This document shows, piece by piece, positions 18,910 to 27,362 of a stretch of DNA of 57,425 nucleotides. The translations under genes and the position numbers were made by a program. Position 1 is the stretch's first letter. Every line of letters starts with the position of its first letter. The stretch is from Pseudomonadota bacterium (GTDB lineage: Bacteria > Desulfobacterota > Desulfobulbia > Desulfobulbales > JAGXFP01), in contig JAHJIQ010000027.1 in NCBI GenBank assembly GCA_018823285.1, positions 1 through 57,425 of the forward strand, read 5' to 3'. Below the pieces are notes generated by a model, which worked only from the letters and a program-made list of their open reading frames with translations, was not told where the DNA came from and made no database searches.

Positions 18910-21549
18910 TCAGACAGCGGCATGTCCGCTGCGGGAGAATTTCAGAATGAGGTTCCGGAGCAGGAAAGAGACGCCCCAGACAGCAAAGCCGCCGCCGACG
19001 ATGATCATGATCTCCGCAAGATTGAGGGGAACTATTCTGAACACTTTGTGCAGCGGGGTGTACATGATCAGGGCCTGAAGGAAAATCGACAGGAACACCG
19101 AACCCCAGACCCAGCGATTGGAGAAGAACGCCACCCGGTAGCCCTGTCTGATAATGAAGACCAGAACGACCTCAAAGAAAACGACAAAGTTGAAGACCAT
19201 CGTCTGGCCATGTATGATCTCTGCCGCATCGGATGAACGGCCCCCGGAAAAGGTAAAGAGCAACAGGGCGAGAGCGGTACCGAGAATGCCGAGCAGCCCG
19301 ATCATCGCCAGTTTTTCCGCAGGGAGAATTTCTTCATCCTTTGATTTCGGCGGGCGGGACATGATATCACTGCCGTAAGGATCAACACTGAAAGCAAGGG
19401 CCGGGGCGCCATCGGTCACCATATTGATCCACAGCAGGAGCACTGCGGTCAGAGGCAGGTTCAGACCAAGGATGACCGCCAGAAAAATAATCAGCACCTC
19501 ACCGAAATTCCCTGACAGGAGCAGCATGATCGATTTCTGGATATTATCGTAAATCCCCCTGCCCTCCTCAATCGCATTGACGATATGGGTGAAGCTGTTG
19601 TCGAGGAGGACAAAGTCGGAGGCCTCTTTGGCAACATCGGTGCCGCTGCCTACCGCAACCCCGATATTGGCCTTTTTCAGGGCCGGGGCGTCGTTCACTC
19701 CGTCACCGGTCATGGCCACGATATGACCCATTTTCTGCAATGCGCTGACGATCCGTTGTTTGTGTTCGGGAACGACCCGGGAGAAGAGATTGGTGTTGTC
19801 CCGCAACCGTTCGATCAGGGTCTGGTCATCAAAACCGTCCATTTCCACGCCGCTGCAGAGCTTCCCGGTGATGCCGATTTCCGAACCGATGGCCCGGGCG
19901 GTTTCCTGATAGTCTCCGGTGATCATGATCACCCTGATTCCGGCCCGGGCGGTACGGCGCAGGGAATCGACAACGTCGGCCCGGGGCGGGTCGATCATGG
20001 CCTGCAGGCCGATGAAGACCAGGTCGTCCTCGGAAAAATCCTCTTCGTTTTCCTGGCGTTTGCAGGCAAAAGCCAGAACCCGCAACGCTTTTGCCCCGTA
20101 ATAATCATTGCGGGCGTGGATCTCTTTTTTCATCCGGTCGGTCATCTCCATTTCGCTGCCGGTGATCAGGACACGGTTGCAGCGGTCGAGGATCTGGTCC
20201 GGAGCGCCTTTGGTATACATCATCCGCCCTTCATTTTGAGCCACCAGCACACTCATCATTTTGCGATCGGAGTCAAAGGGCAGCTCGTCCAGTCGGTCGC
20301 CTGAAAAAACCACCCCGGCTTTGGCAGCGCTGGTCAGAAGGGCCGCTTCGGTGGGGTCGCCGGTGATCAGCCATTCACCCTCTCTTTCCTGCAGTGACGA
20401 ATTGTTGCAGGCAAGAGCGGTCCGGTAGAGGAGAGGCTCAAGGGGTGTAGAGGCGGAACCTTGCGGATTGTAGCCGTTGCCGGAGAATTCCGCTTCTCCG
20501 TCGGGAGTCCAGGCGAAACGGACAGTCATCATGTTTTCGGTCAGGGTGCCCGTTTTGTCGGTGCAGATGAGGTCGCAGCTGCCCAGGGTCTCAACCGAGG
20601 AAAGACGCCTGACCAGGGTTTTTTTCGCGAGCAGTCTCTTCACCCCGATACTGAGCGCAATAGTGACTACGGCCGGCAGAGCGGTGGGCACCGCGGCAAC
20701 GGCGAGACTGATGGCGATAAAGGCAAATGAGATGAACGAATGAACGCTCAATTTCCCCATGATTAGGTCTTTGCTGAAAAGCAGCACAAAGATGAAGAGG
20801 CAGACCGCGATAATGACCAGCCCCAGTTTTTTGCCGAAGCGGTCAAGCCTTTTCTGCAAAGGGGTCATCTCTTCAACGGTTTCCTTGATCAGGCGGGTGA
20901 TTTTCCCGATCTCGGTAGTCATCCCGGTACTGGTTACCACCGCCAGTCCGTTTCCGGAAACCACCGAGGTGGAGGTGAAGAGCATGTTGTGTCGGTCGCC
21001 GGGCTGGACTTCACGAGTGATGGTGGCCTGGTTTTTTTCCGTCGGCACGCTTTCTCCGGTCAAGACCGCTTCGTCTGCTTTCAGGCGTACCGCTTCAAGG
21101 AGCCGTGCGTCGGCCGGGACCTTGTCCCCGGCTTCAACTTTTATCACATCACCCGGCACGAGTTCTTTAGCATCCACCTTTTCCAGGGTGCCATTCCGGA
21201 AAACAGTTGCCTGGATGGCGGTCATTTTTTTTAAGGCCTCCAGAGAACGGTTGGCGGAGAGTTCCTGGAAAAATCCGATCAGGGCATTGGCAAGGAGAAT
21301 GATCAGGATGATCACCGAGTCGACGTATTCGCCGATCAAGAGGGAGAAGGCGACGGCAAAGAGCAGGATGTAGATGATAAAGCTTTTGAACTGGCTGAAA
21401 AAGATGGCGACCGGGCTGATGGCTGTTCTGGTTTCAAGTTCGTTGGAACCGTATTGCTGCTGCCGCAGTGCGGCCTCAGCTGCGGTCAGACCTTCCCGTG
21501 TGCTTTTCAGGTCGGTCAGAATTTCATCTGGTGTCCTGCGGTATGGCAT
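18910..21549 (-). CDS. P-type cation ATPase, P2A (Ca2+-ATPase)-like, with atypical TM4 motif
   Basis: An 879-residue inner-membrane pump. Order: N-terminal cation_ATPase_N domain, two helices, actuator domain with LTGES, TM3-4, phosphorylation site DKTGTLTEN (Asp331), nucleotide domain, TGDGVNDAPALKKA hinge, C-terminal six helices. Ca2+-site residues of TM5 and TM6 appear kept (SGNFGEV; NMVTDGAPAL). TM4, however, reads AAVPTALPAVVT (residues ~285-296) where Ca2+ pumps have PEGLP. The site-II glutamate is therefore a threonine, and the ion may not be Ca2+. Probably co-transcribed with the TauE gene. Confidence 0.9.
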   Translation of the reverse strand: MPYRRTPDEILTDLKSTREGLTAAEAALRQQQYGSNELETRTAISPVAIFFSQFKSFIIYILLFAVAFSLLIGEYVDSVIILIILLANALIGFFQELSANRSLEALKKMTAIQATVFRNGTLEKVDAKELVPGDVIKVEAGDKVPADARLLEAVRLKADEAVLTGESVPTEKNQATITREVQPGDRHNMLFTSTSVVSGNGLAVVTSTGMTTEIGKITRLIKETVEEMTPLQKRLDRFGKKLGLVIIAVCLFIFVLLFSKDLIMGKLSVHSFISFAFIAISLAVAAVPTALPAVVTIALSIGVKRLLAKKTLVRRLSSVETLGSCDLICTDKTGTLTENMMTVRFAWTPDGEAEFSGNGYNPQGSASTPLEPLLYRTALACNNSSLQEREGEWLITGDPTEAALLTSAAKAGVVFSGDRLDELPFDSDRKMMSVLVAQNEGRMMYTKGAPDQILDRCNRVLITGSEMEMTDRMKKEIHARNDYYGAKALRVLAFACKRQENEEDFSEDDLVFIGLQAMIDPPRADVVDSLRRTARAGIRVIMITGDYQETARAIGSEIGITGKLCSGVEMDGFDDQTLIERLRDNTNLFSRVVPEHKQRIVSALQKMGHIVAMTGDGVNDAPALKKANIGVAVGSGTDVAKEASDFVLLDNSFTHIVNAIEEGRGIYDNIQKSIMLLLSGNFGEVLIIFLAVILGLNLPLTAVLLLWINMVTDGAPALAFSVDPYGSDIMSRPPKSKDEEILPAEKLAMIGLLGILGTALALLLFTFSGGRSSDAAEIIHGQTMVFNFVVFFEVVLVFIIRQGYRVAFFSNRWVWGSVFLSIFLQALIMYTPLHKVFRIVPLNLAEIMIIVGGGFAVWGVSFLLRNLILKFSRSGHAAV

Positions 21550-22112
21550 TGGTTACCCCGGGGGAATGATTGTTTTCAACCGGCAATTGTAGCTGATCAC
21601 CGATTTTTATACCATATCCTGATTCCGGAATGGTTTTGAAATACCTGTTTCAATTTAACATCAAGGAGGGAAGTTTACTGCAGATAAGTGCTCTCTGCGA
21701 CCGAGGAGGTTTTATATGCTTGAAGAATGATGTCCCGATGCATGGAGAACGTTCCATTCATTTTTCTCTGGCCGGGATTTCCGGAATGGCGCGGATCACT
21801 ACTCAAGCTGCATTACCATTCAATTTCAGCCGATGATTCCTCGACAGTTCGACACGCTCACGGTCACCCTTCGCCAGGCTAAGGATGAGCGGCATGACTA
21901 TTTATCGCTCCTCCCGAGCTTGTCGAAGCCCGCTCCTCCTTAGCTTGTCGAAGGATGCTCCAACCTCAGTTCTCCGCCAGCCGGATATTGCTATTGGAAA
22001 ATTTCGGACAGCCAAAGCCTTTCAAACAGATTGATTTAAATGGTTGACAAATGGCGCTGATGTGTTTGATGATAATGATTGTTGGGTATCATGTATTGAG
22101 AAGGAGGGGAAA
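21550..22112. other. Long intergenic region with REP-like repeats
   Basis: No gene is supported in these ~560 bases. A short frame at 21630-21836 lacks family features. The region carries two AGCTTGTCGAAG repeats (21917-21928 and 21942-21953) plus a diverged neighbour near 21840. A TTGACA at 22045 may be the -35 of the next gene, without a clear -10 at ideal spacing. Confidence 0.6.
21917..21953 (+). repeat. REP-like AGCTTGTCGAAG repeat pair
   Basis: Two copies of AGCTTGTCGAAG lie 25 bases apart, each beside a CGCTCCTCC or similar block. A third copy is at 42631-42642. Confidence 0.6.
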
Positions 22113-22787
22113 ATGAACGGCAAGAAGATCCTGCTTGTTGATGATCACCCGGTTGTGCGTGAGGGGATACGGGCAATCATCCAGGGCAGTGCAGGTGGTC
22201 AATTGGTGATTGTCGGGGAAACCGGAAAAGCCGATGCGGCCTTTGATCTGGTCGAAAAACACCGGCCCGATCTCGCGATTATCGATATCACTCTGTCCGG
22301 GGCGGAAAACGGCATCAGCCTGACCGGGAGAATAACCGATTTCTTTCCCGGGACCAGGGTTCTGATTCTCAGCATGTATGGTGGAATCGATTACGTCTGT
22401 CGCTCCCTGAAAGCCGGGGCGGCCGGATATCTGACCAAGAATTCGGCCCATGATGAACTGTTGAACGCCATCAATGTCATTATGCGCGGCGGTTCTTATC
22501 TCGACAACAAACTTTCTCCTGATATCGTTGATTTCCTGAAAAATCATGCTGCCGGCGGAGCGGGAGCGGGAGATCCGTCCTACTCGCTGTTGAGCGAAAG
22601 GGAGCAACAGGTTTTCCGGATGCTTGCAGACGGTGAGAAGGTGGTGGAGATCGGCAGAACTCTCAATCTGAGCCCAAAAACCGTAGAAAATCATAAAACC
22701 AGCATTTTCAAAAAGCTTCACTTCACCCGCTATTTTGATCTCTACCGGTATGCCCACCGCATCGGGATCATCAAACCTGATGTTTAG
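22113..22787 (+). CDS. NarL/FixJ-family (LuxR-type) response regulator
   Basis: A 224-residue transcription factor. Residues 1-125 form a receiver with VDDHPVVREG, phosphoacceptor Asp in LAIIDITLSG, and the lysine in GAAGYLTKNS. Residues ~155-218 form a LuxR helix-turn-helix with LSEREQQVFRMLADG and LNLSPKTVENHKTSIFKKL. The start at 22113 is fixed by a strong SD (AAGGAGGGGA). No cognate kinase is adjacent, so it is an orphan in this window. A roadblock-type gene follows after about 240 bases. Confidence 0.93.
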   Translation: MNGKKILLVDDHPVVREGIRAIIQGSAGGQLVIVGETGKADAAFDLVEKHRPDLAIIDITLSGAENGISLTGRITDFFPGTRVLILSMYGGIDYVCRSLKAGAAGYLTKNSAHDELLNAINVIMRGGSYLDNKLSPDIVDFLKNHAAGGAGAGDPSYSLLSEREQQVFRMLADGEKVVEIGRTLNLSPKTVENHKTSIFKKLHFTRYFDLYRYAHRIGIIKPDV

Positions 22788-23025
22788 GCATTTTTCCTGC
22801 CTTGATTCCGTCCTTCATCCTGCTGATTCCCTGTTTCCTTCACCGTGTGTAGGCGTTATCGCACGCTCTTTCAGGAAAACCCCTATCTTAAATGAGGGGG
22901 GTTACCTATATGAATGGCAATGGTCAAAATCATATCATTTTTTCTGGGAAGCAGTTCATTCGCATCTTTCAACATAAGTGAAGAGCATGAAATACACACG
23001 GAAACCCAAGAAGGAGGAGAAGGTT

Positions 23026-23394
23026 ATGGCGCTCGACAGTTATTTAAAGGGTCTGAAGCAGATCAACGGTTACAAGGCATCGGCAATCATGAATTTCACC
23101 GGCGAGGTTCTGGTCCAGGACACGGTGGATTCGAATATTGATCTTGGCCTCGTGGGGGCGACTTTCAATGATATCTTCAGGACCGCCCATGAAGCCTCGG
23201 TGAAGATCGGCCTTGATGCCTGCAAGGAGTCGGTGATCAGCACGCCGAAAGGGGTCATCATCATGCGCTGTTCAGGGGTAAAGGCCAAGGTCCATTATCA
23301 CTCGATCGTGATTATGGCAGCGGATGGCAATCAGGCACTTGCCAAAATGGAGATGGAAAAGATGGTCCCCAAGGTGATGGAAGAACTGGCGTGA
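23026..23394 (+). CDS. Roadblock/LC7-domain-like small protein
   Basis: A 122-residue cytoplasmic protein. LKQINGYKASAIMNFTGEVL at the N-terminus, then MRCSGVKAKVHYHSIVIMAADGNQALAKMEMEKMVP, resembles the small alpha/beta roadblock/LC7 fold found in MglB-like GTPase regulators and many orphan bacterial proteins. The ATG at 23026 follows AAGGAGGAGAAGG; the frame is open 16 codons upstream without need. No small GTPase is nearby. It has its own terminator. Confidence 0.65.
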   Translation: MALDSYLKGLKQINGYKASAIMNFTGEVLVQDTVDSNIDLGLVGATFNDIFRTAHEASVKIGLDACKESVISTPKGVIIMRCSGVKAKVHYHSIVIMAADGNQALAKMEMEKMVPKVMEELA

Positions 23395-23422
23395 ATAACT
23401 GATCCTTTTTATCAGTCATATC

Positions 23423-23466
23423 CATAAGGGACGGGGGTGTTTTTTAACACTCCTTCGTCTTTTATG
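23423..23466 (+). terminator. Probable terminator of the roadblock gene
   Basis: ATAAGGGACGGGGGTGTT folds with AACACTCCTTCGTCTTTTAT around TTTT with a few mismatches. Confidence 0.5.
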
Positions 23467-23603
23467 GGGTAAAGAGATCTTCGTTTCAATAACATTCATC
23501 CTCTGTAAAGAGAGTCCCGGCATTCCGGAGATTGTAAAACAAGTATGGACAAACCTGCATTTGCACTGGCAGAGAAGATCAGAGGGCACACCGGTTATAA
23601 CTG

Positions 23604-23954
23604 ATGAATATTGTTGGCGAAATTAAGTGGTATCTCAATGAGGACTATGCACGGCTGCAGTTTTCTGAGAGCAGCAGCGCATTTTCGATCGATACCGTCA
23701 TGGTGCCCGCAAATCATCGGGGTGAAGGGATCGGCAAGGCCCTGATCAATCACGTGCTGATCATGGCGGACCGGATGGGCAAGATGGTCCGGGTTTCAGC
23801 CCGTCCGATCGGGGAATGTTCCGAGGAAAGACTGCAGAGGCTTGTTTCCTATTATGAAAAATTCGGGTTCCGGATTGAAGACCGGGGTCACTCGATCGCC
23901 TATATGGTTCGGGAGGTGGTCCGGGATTCGGAATGTTATGGAGCCGGGTCATGA
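23604..23954 (+). CDS. GNAT family N-acetyltransferase
   Basis: A 116-residue acetyltransferase-fold protein. The acetyl-CoA-binding motif A is IDTVMVPANHRGEGIGKALI, with the R/Q-x-x-G-x-G/A element as RGEGIG. YYEKFGFR near the C-terminus is the usual motif B end. It is short, lacking an N-terminal extension; the acceptor substrate is unknown. It converges on the DAHP synthase gene across a shared terminator. Confidence 0.85.
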   Translation: MNIVGEIKWYLNEDYARLQFSESSSAFSIDTVMVPANHRGEGIGKALINHVLIMADRMGKMVRVSARPIGECSEERLQRLVSYYEKFGFRIEDRGHSIAYMVREVVRDSECYGAGS

Positions 23955-23988
23955 AAAGTGGGGCGGAATGTTCTCCCCCCCACTTTTT
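23954..23988. terminator. Bidirectional terminator (GNAT / DAHP synthase)
   Basis: AAAAGTGGGG pairs with CCCCACTTTT around a 14-base loop, with T-runs on both strands. Confidence 0.75.
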
Positions 23989-24001
23989 CTGTTGTTTTTT
24001 G

Positions 24002-25336
24002 TTATCTCAGCATTTCCGCAATCTGAAAGGCCAGCTCCAGACTCTGCTCGGCGTTGAGGCGGGGGTCGCAGGTGGTCTGGTAGTTGTTGACCAGATGGGC
24101 GTCGGTGATGTTGCGGCCGCCGCCGGTGCACTCGGTCACATTTTCACCGGTCAGCTCAAAATGAACCCCGCCGGGAAAGGTGCCGACGCTCCAGTGAATT
24201 TCAAAAAACGACCTGATCTCCTGCATGATGAGATCGAAATTTCTGGTCTTGTACCCCGATTCCGCCGTGTAGGTGTTGCCGTGCATCGGGTCGCAGCTCC
24301 AGACCGGTTTAAAGCCCTCTTTCTTCATCTCCTCGGCAAGCTTCGGCAGATAGTCGCCGATCTTGTTTGCGCCGAAACGGGTGATGAAGGTAAGGCGGCC
24401 CGGGTCGTTTTCCGGGTTCAGTTTGGTGTAGATTTTTTTGATCTCGTCAATCTCGTGCTTGGGTCCGATCTTCATGCCGATGGGATTTAAAACCCCGGAA
24501 AAGAATTCAATATGGGCGCCGTCAAGCTGCCGGGTCCGGTCGCCGATCCAGAGCATATGGGCGCTGCAGTCATACCAGTCGCCGGTGGTTGAGTCCTGGC
24601 GGGTCAGCGCCTGCTCGTACCCCAGAAGCAGTGCTTCATGAGAGGTGAAGAAGGATGCCTGTTTGATCTGCGGGATCTCGGTGTCGAGCCCGATCAACTC
24701 CATGAATTTAATGGCCTGGTCGATATTCTTGGCCAGTTTTTCATACGACTGACCCTGTGGCGAGGCTTTGACAAATTCGTTGTTCCAGGCGTGTACCCGG
24801 TCGAGAGAGGCGAAACCGCCCCGGGTAAAAGCGCGGACGAGATTCATGGTTGAGCAGGCCCGGAAATATCCTTCCTGCATGCGATTCGGGTCGGGCCGTC
24901 TGGCTTCCGGAGTGGGCTCAATACAGTTGACCATGTCGCCCCGATAGCTCGGCAGTTCAATCCCTTTTACCATTTCCGTATCCGAAGAGCGGGGCTTGGC
25001 ATACTGCCCGGCGATCCTTCCCAGCTTGACGACGGGTTTGCCGCCGGCATAACTGATGATGACCGCCATCTGCAGGATGACCTTGAGCAGTTCCCGGATC
25101 GCCGGGGCGTTACATCTGGCAAACTCTTCGGCGCAATCGCCGCCCTGCAGGACAAAAGCCTTGCCTTCGGCTGCGAGGGCGAGCTGTTTTTTCAAGACCC
25201 TGATTTCACCGGCAAAGACCAGCGGCGGCAGGTTGGAAATGGACTCGATGACAGCATCGTATGCTTTCCGGTCCGGCCAGTTCGGCTGCTGCAGTACCGG
25301 GAAATTCTGCCAGCTCGTTTTACTCCAGTTACTCAT
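24002..25336 (-). CDS. Class II 3-deoxy-7-phosphoheptulonate synthase (DAHP synthase)
   Basis: Condenses phosphoenolpyruvate with erythrose 4-phosphate, the first step of the shikimate pathway. Class II (plant/mycobacterial-type) traits are clear: WSKTSWQNFPVLQQPNWPD at the N-terminus, LQGGDCAEEFARCN with the metal-binding cysteine, IEPTPEARRPDPNRM, ALTRQDSTTGDWYDCSAHMLWIGDRTR, and WSCDPMHGNT near residue 340. At 444 residues it has the normal length. No other aromatic-pathway gene is close. Upstream (to 25510) lies a 7-base tandem repeat. Confidence 0.96.
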   Translation of the reverse strand: MSNWSKTSWQNFPVLQQPNWPDRKAYDAVIESISNLPPLVFAGEIRVLKKQLALAAEGKAFVLQGGDCAEEFARCNAPAIRELLKVILQMAVIISYAGGKPVVKLGRIAGQYAKPRSSDTEMVKGIELPSYRGDMVNCIEPTPEARRPDPNRMQEGYFRACSTMNLVRAFTRGGFASLDRVHAWNNEFVKASPQGQSYEKLAKNIDQAIKFMELIGLDTEIPQIKQASFFTSHEALLLGYEQALTRQDSTTGDWYDCSAHMLWIGDRTRQLDGAHIEFFSGVLNPIGMKIGPKHEIDEIKKIYTKLNPENDPGRLTFITRFGANKIGDYLPKLAEEMKKEGFKPVWSCDPMHGNTYTAESGYKTRNFDLIMQEIRSFFEIHWSVGTFPGGVHFELTGENVTECTGGGRNITDAHLVNNYQTTCDPRLNAEQSLELAFQIAEMLR

Positions 25337-25361
25337 TGTCGGGGTACTCCTTTAAAATAGT

Positions 25362-25395
25362 GTTCAGAAGCCGGAAGCCGGAAGCCAGGCGCCGG
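25362..25395. repeat. Short GGAAGCC-type degenerate tandem
   Basis: CAGAAGCCGGAAGCCGGAAG and neighbours form a degenerate 8-base repeat in the DAHP synthase leader, similar in style to the one near 1050. Confidence 0.45.
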
Positions 25396-25433
25396 AATAA
25401 AAAACTTGAATTCCGTCTGGCCGGGCTTAAAAT

Positions 25434-25510
25434 TCTTCACTCTTCACTCTTCACTCTTCACTCTTCACTCTTCACTCTTCACTCTTCACTCTTCACTCTT
25501 CACTCTTCAC
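25434..25510. repeat. 7-bp tandem repeat, 11 units
   Basis: The unit TCTTCAC is repeated 11 times without error. The array begins about 100 bases upstream of the DAHP synthase start and ends a few bases after the HsdR_N-like stop codon (both genes on minus). A 7-base unit would shift frame on each copy change, but it lies outside coding sequence. Confidence 0.95.
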
Positions 25511-25514
25511 TACC

Positions 25515-26093
25515 TCATCCTTCCGGGGCATGCGGCAGGGCGCAGGGACCGCCGGCACAGCACACTTCCACGTCGAAGGCATTCAATATCCGCAACTCCT
25601 TTTCCCGTCGGTCGCTTTTTGGGGCAGGAGTTGGAGCCGTTTCAGCCGCGAGCTTATCCAATGTCGTGCGGTCCGGAATGGCGTCCAGACCCTGGCCGAT
25701 CACCTTGCCGGTTGCGGTGTCGAGCAACTCGGCATCCTCGCCGTTGGTCACCATGGCATAAGGGATGATCCGGTCTTCGCAGAAAACCCGGGCGGCGGCG
25801 AGAGCAGGTCGTTCGCGGGTGACCAGCGACCCCGGTCCGTAACGGATCATGAGGACCCGGCGGTCGCCCGCTTTCACAATGATGTCGATCCTGGAAACGA
25901 CAAACTGCCCGGCGAACAGGGTCTCAATCTTCTGTCGGACCTCAAGATCCTCTTTCCGGTGTCCTTTTTCTTCGACCAGCAACCGGCAGAGTTTCTGGCG
26001 GTATCGTTCATCATCGGTGTCAACGATCATTTCACCGGTTACGTAATCGGTGGTTGTCCCGTAAATCATGTGATGCGACGTTACATCGGCCAT
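25515..26093 (-). CDS. HsdR N-terminal-domain-like protein with eroded nuclease motif
   Basis: A 192-residue protein matching the stand-alone HSDR_N_2-type domain: LLVEEKGHRKEDLEVR, VSRIDIIVKAGDRRVLMIRYG, RERPALAAARVF, IPYAMVTNGEDAELLDTATG. Active relatives have an E-x-K after the first aspartate strand; here the aligned stretch is LMIRYGPG, so the PD-(D/E)xK catalytic pair seems absent. The C-terminus has CCAGGPC. I choose ATG 26093 (MADVTSHHM), because an upstream terminator occupies the earlier part of the frame. No HsdM or HsdS is near, so it is not part of a restriction system. Function unknown. Confidence 0.75.
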   Translation of the reverse strand: MADVTSHHMIYGTTTDYVTGEMIVDTDDERYRQKLCRLLVEEKGHRKEDLEVRQKIETLFAGQFVVSRIDIIVKAGDRRVLMIRYGPGSLVTRERPALAAARVFCEDRIIPYAMVTNGEDAELLDTATGKVIGQGLDAIPDRTTLDKLAAETAPTPAPKSDRREKELRILNAFDVEVCCAGGPCALPHAPEG

Positions 26094-26108
26094 ACGATTT
26101 CCCATCTG

Positions 26109-26141
26109 AAAACAAAAGGGGGACTGTCTTGCAGCCCCCCT
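26109..26141 (-). terminator. Terminator of the methyltransferase gene
   Basis: On the minus strand AGGGGG-CTG / CAG-CCCCCT forms the stem and TTTTGTTTT follows. It ends about 15 bases before the next gene's start. Confidence 0.8.
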
Positions 26142-26201
26142 GAAAAGCATTCCTGCAGGCTGTCAATGGGGAGAGCAGCCTGTATCCGTATCCAGCCTCT
26201 C

Positions 26202-27098
26202 TTACAGTTTCAGCCAGGATTCGGAGAAGACGTTCTGGCCGGAGAGGACCTTGTAGGTTTTGTAATGCTCCAACGATCTCTGGTCGAGGGTCGACGGATC
26301 GGGGTCATTGCCTTCAATCATCCCGTGGACCATATCAACCAGCACCTGGCGCTCGCCACGACAGATCGCCATCAGTTCAGGGTCGTAGGAATTGACGATG
26401 GCGGTGGTCAGGCCGTAATACATCAGCATGATCAGGTAGGTTCGGTCAAGATATCCTCTCAGTTTTTCGTCTACACCGTTGGAGACGTTGGAAAGACCGA
26501 TGGTGGTTCTGGCTCCGGGGGCGATTTCCGGCAGCATGCTCAAGAACTCAAGGCCGGAGGCAAGCTGGTCGGCGCCGAGGGTGATCGGGGTCGCGATCGG
26601 GTCGAACAGCATCTTCTCATTGGGGATTCCCGCCTCGTTCAAGGCCATCATCAGGTCAACCGACATCGCGGCCCGCTCGTTTGAGTCACGGGGCATTCCG
26701 TCCGGCCCCCAGAGAAGGGCGATGACATGGCATCCCGCTTCGGCGGCGACGGGGATCAGTTTCTCCATTCTTTCCGGCTGGGCGGAGATGGAGTTCATGA
26801 TCGCCCCCTTCTTGTTTTTGATCACTTTAAAACCGGCCTCCATGGCAGCGGTGTTGGTGGTATCAAGACAGAGCGGGGTGGAAGAAACTTCTTCAACCGC
26901 CTGGACAACCCACGGCATAAGTTCGGTGCCGTCTTTACGGGCAGGACCGATATTCAGATCAAGAAAGGCTGCGCCGGCGGCGGTTTCCTCGCGGGCCATC
27001 TCCTGGACCGGCCCTTTTTTTCTTTCCTTCATGGCGCTACCGCTCCGGTTGCCCATGATGTTGATACTCTCCGCAATGCCTAAAACAAGGTTTGCCAT
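26202..27098 (-). CDS. Methyltetrahydrofolate:corrinoid methyltransferase (DHPS-fold, AcsE/MtvA-like)
   Basis: A TIM-barrel pterin-binding enzyme of 298 residues that moves the N5-methyl group of methyl-H4folate to a corrinoid protein, as in the Wood-Ljungdahl pathway or methyl-group metabolism. Visible are AESINIMGNRSG, AGAAFLDLNIGPARKDG, PLCLDTTN, the pterin-binding Asn/Asp region NSISAQPERM, DPIATPITLG and TTIGLSNVSNGV. The SD AAGGAGAATAAA precedes the ATG. No CO dehydrogenase/acetyl-CoA synthase gene is adjacent; the RACo-like activator at 40575 may serve the same corrinoid chemistry. Confidence 0.9.
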   Translation of the reverse strand: MANLVLGIAESINIMGNRSGSAMKERKKGPVQEMAREETAAGAAFLDLNIGPARKDGTELMPWVVQAVEEVSSTPLCLDTTNTAAMEAGFKVIKNKKGAIMNSISAQPERMEKLIPVAAEAGCHVIALLWGPDGMPRDSNERAAMSVDLMMALNEAGIPNEKMLFDPIATPITLGADQLASGLEFLSMLPEIAPGARTTIGLSNVSNGVDEKLRGYLDRTYLIMLMYYGLTTAIVNSYDPELMAICRGERQVLVDMVHGMIEGNDPDPSTLDQRSLEHYKTYKVLSGQNVFSESWLKL

Positions 27099-27362
27099 TT
27101 TATTCTCCTTAGAATTTTATATTTTTTAGATTCATTAAGAACCGGAATATCGATCTGGCGGGCATGGTCACACCAAAAAACAATCGCCTAAACTAGCGTT
27201 AAAAGCAGAGGCTGTCAATGATTAATGGTCGCTAAATAGCGGTTTTAGAATGCTTCAGGAACAGTTGTGCGACAGACTGATTTCAGACCGGATATTTCAT
27301 ATGCATACGGATCTTTGAGAGCATGTTGTTTTTTGCCGTCTGGTGATGGGAAATACCGAACC

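Noticed and set aside
25434..25510. Possible CRISPR-like array
   Set aside because: The units are contiguous 7-mers with no spacers and no cas genes nearby.
25515..26150. Restriction-modification locus
   Set aside because: Only an isolated degenerate HsdR_N-like domain is present; no methylase or specificity subunit.
25530..26684. 384-codon plus frame opposite HsdR_N-like and methyltransferase genes
   Set aside because: Antisense shadow of two genes with clear family motifs on the minus strand.
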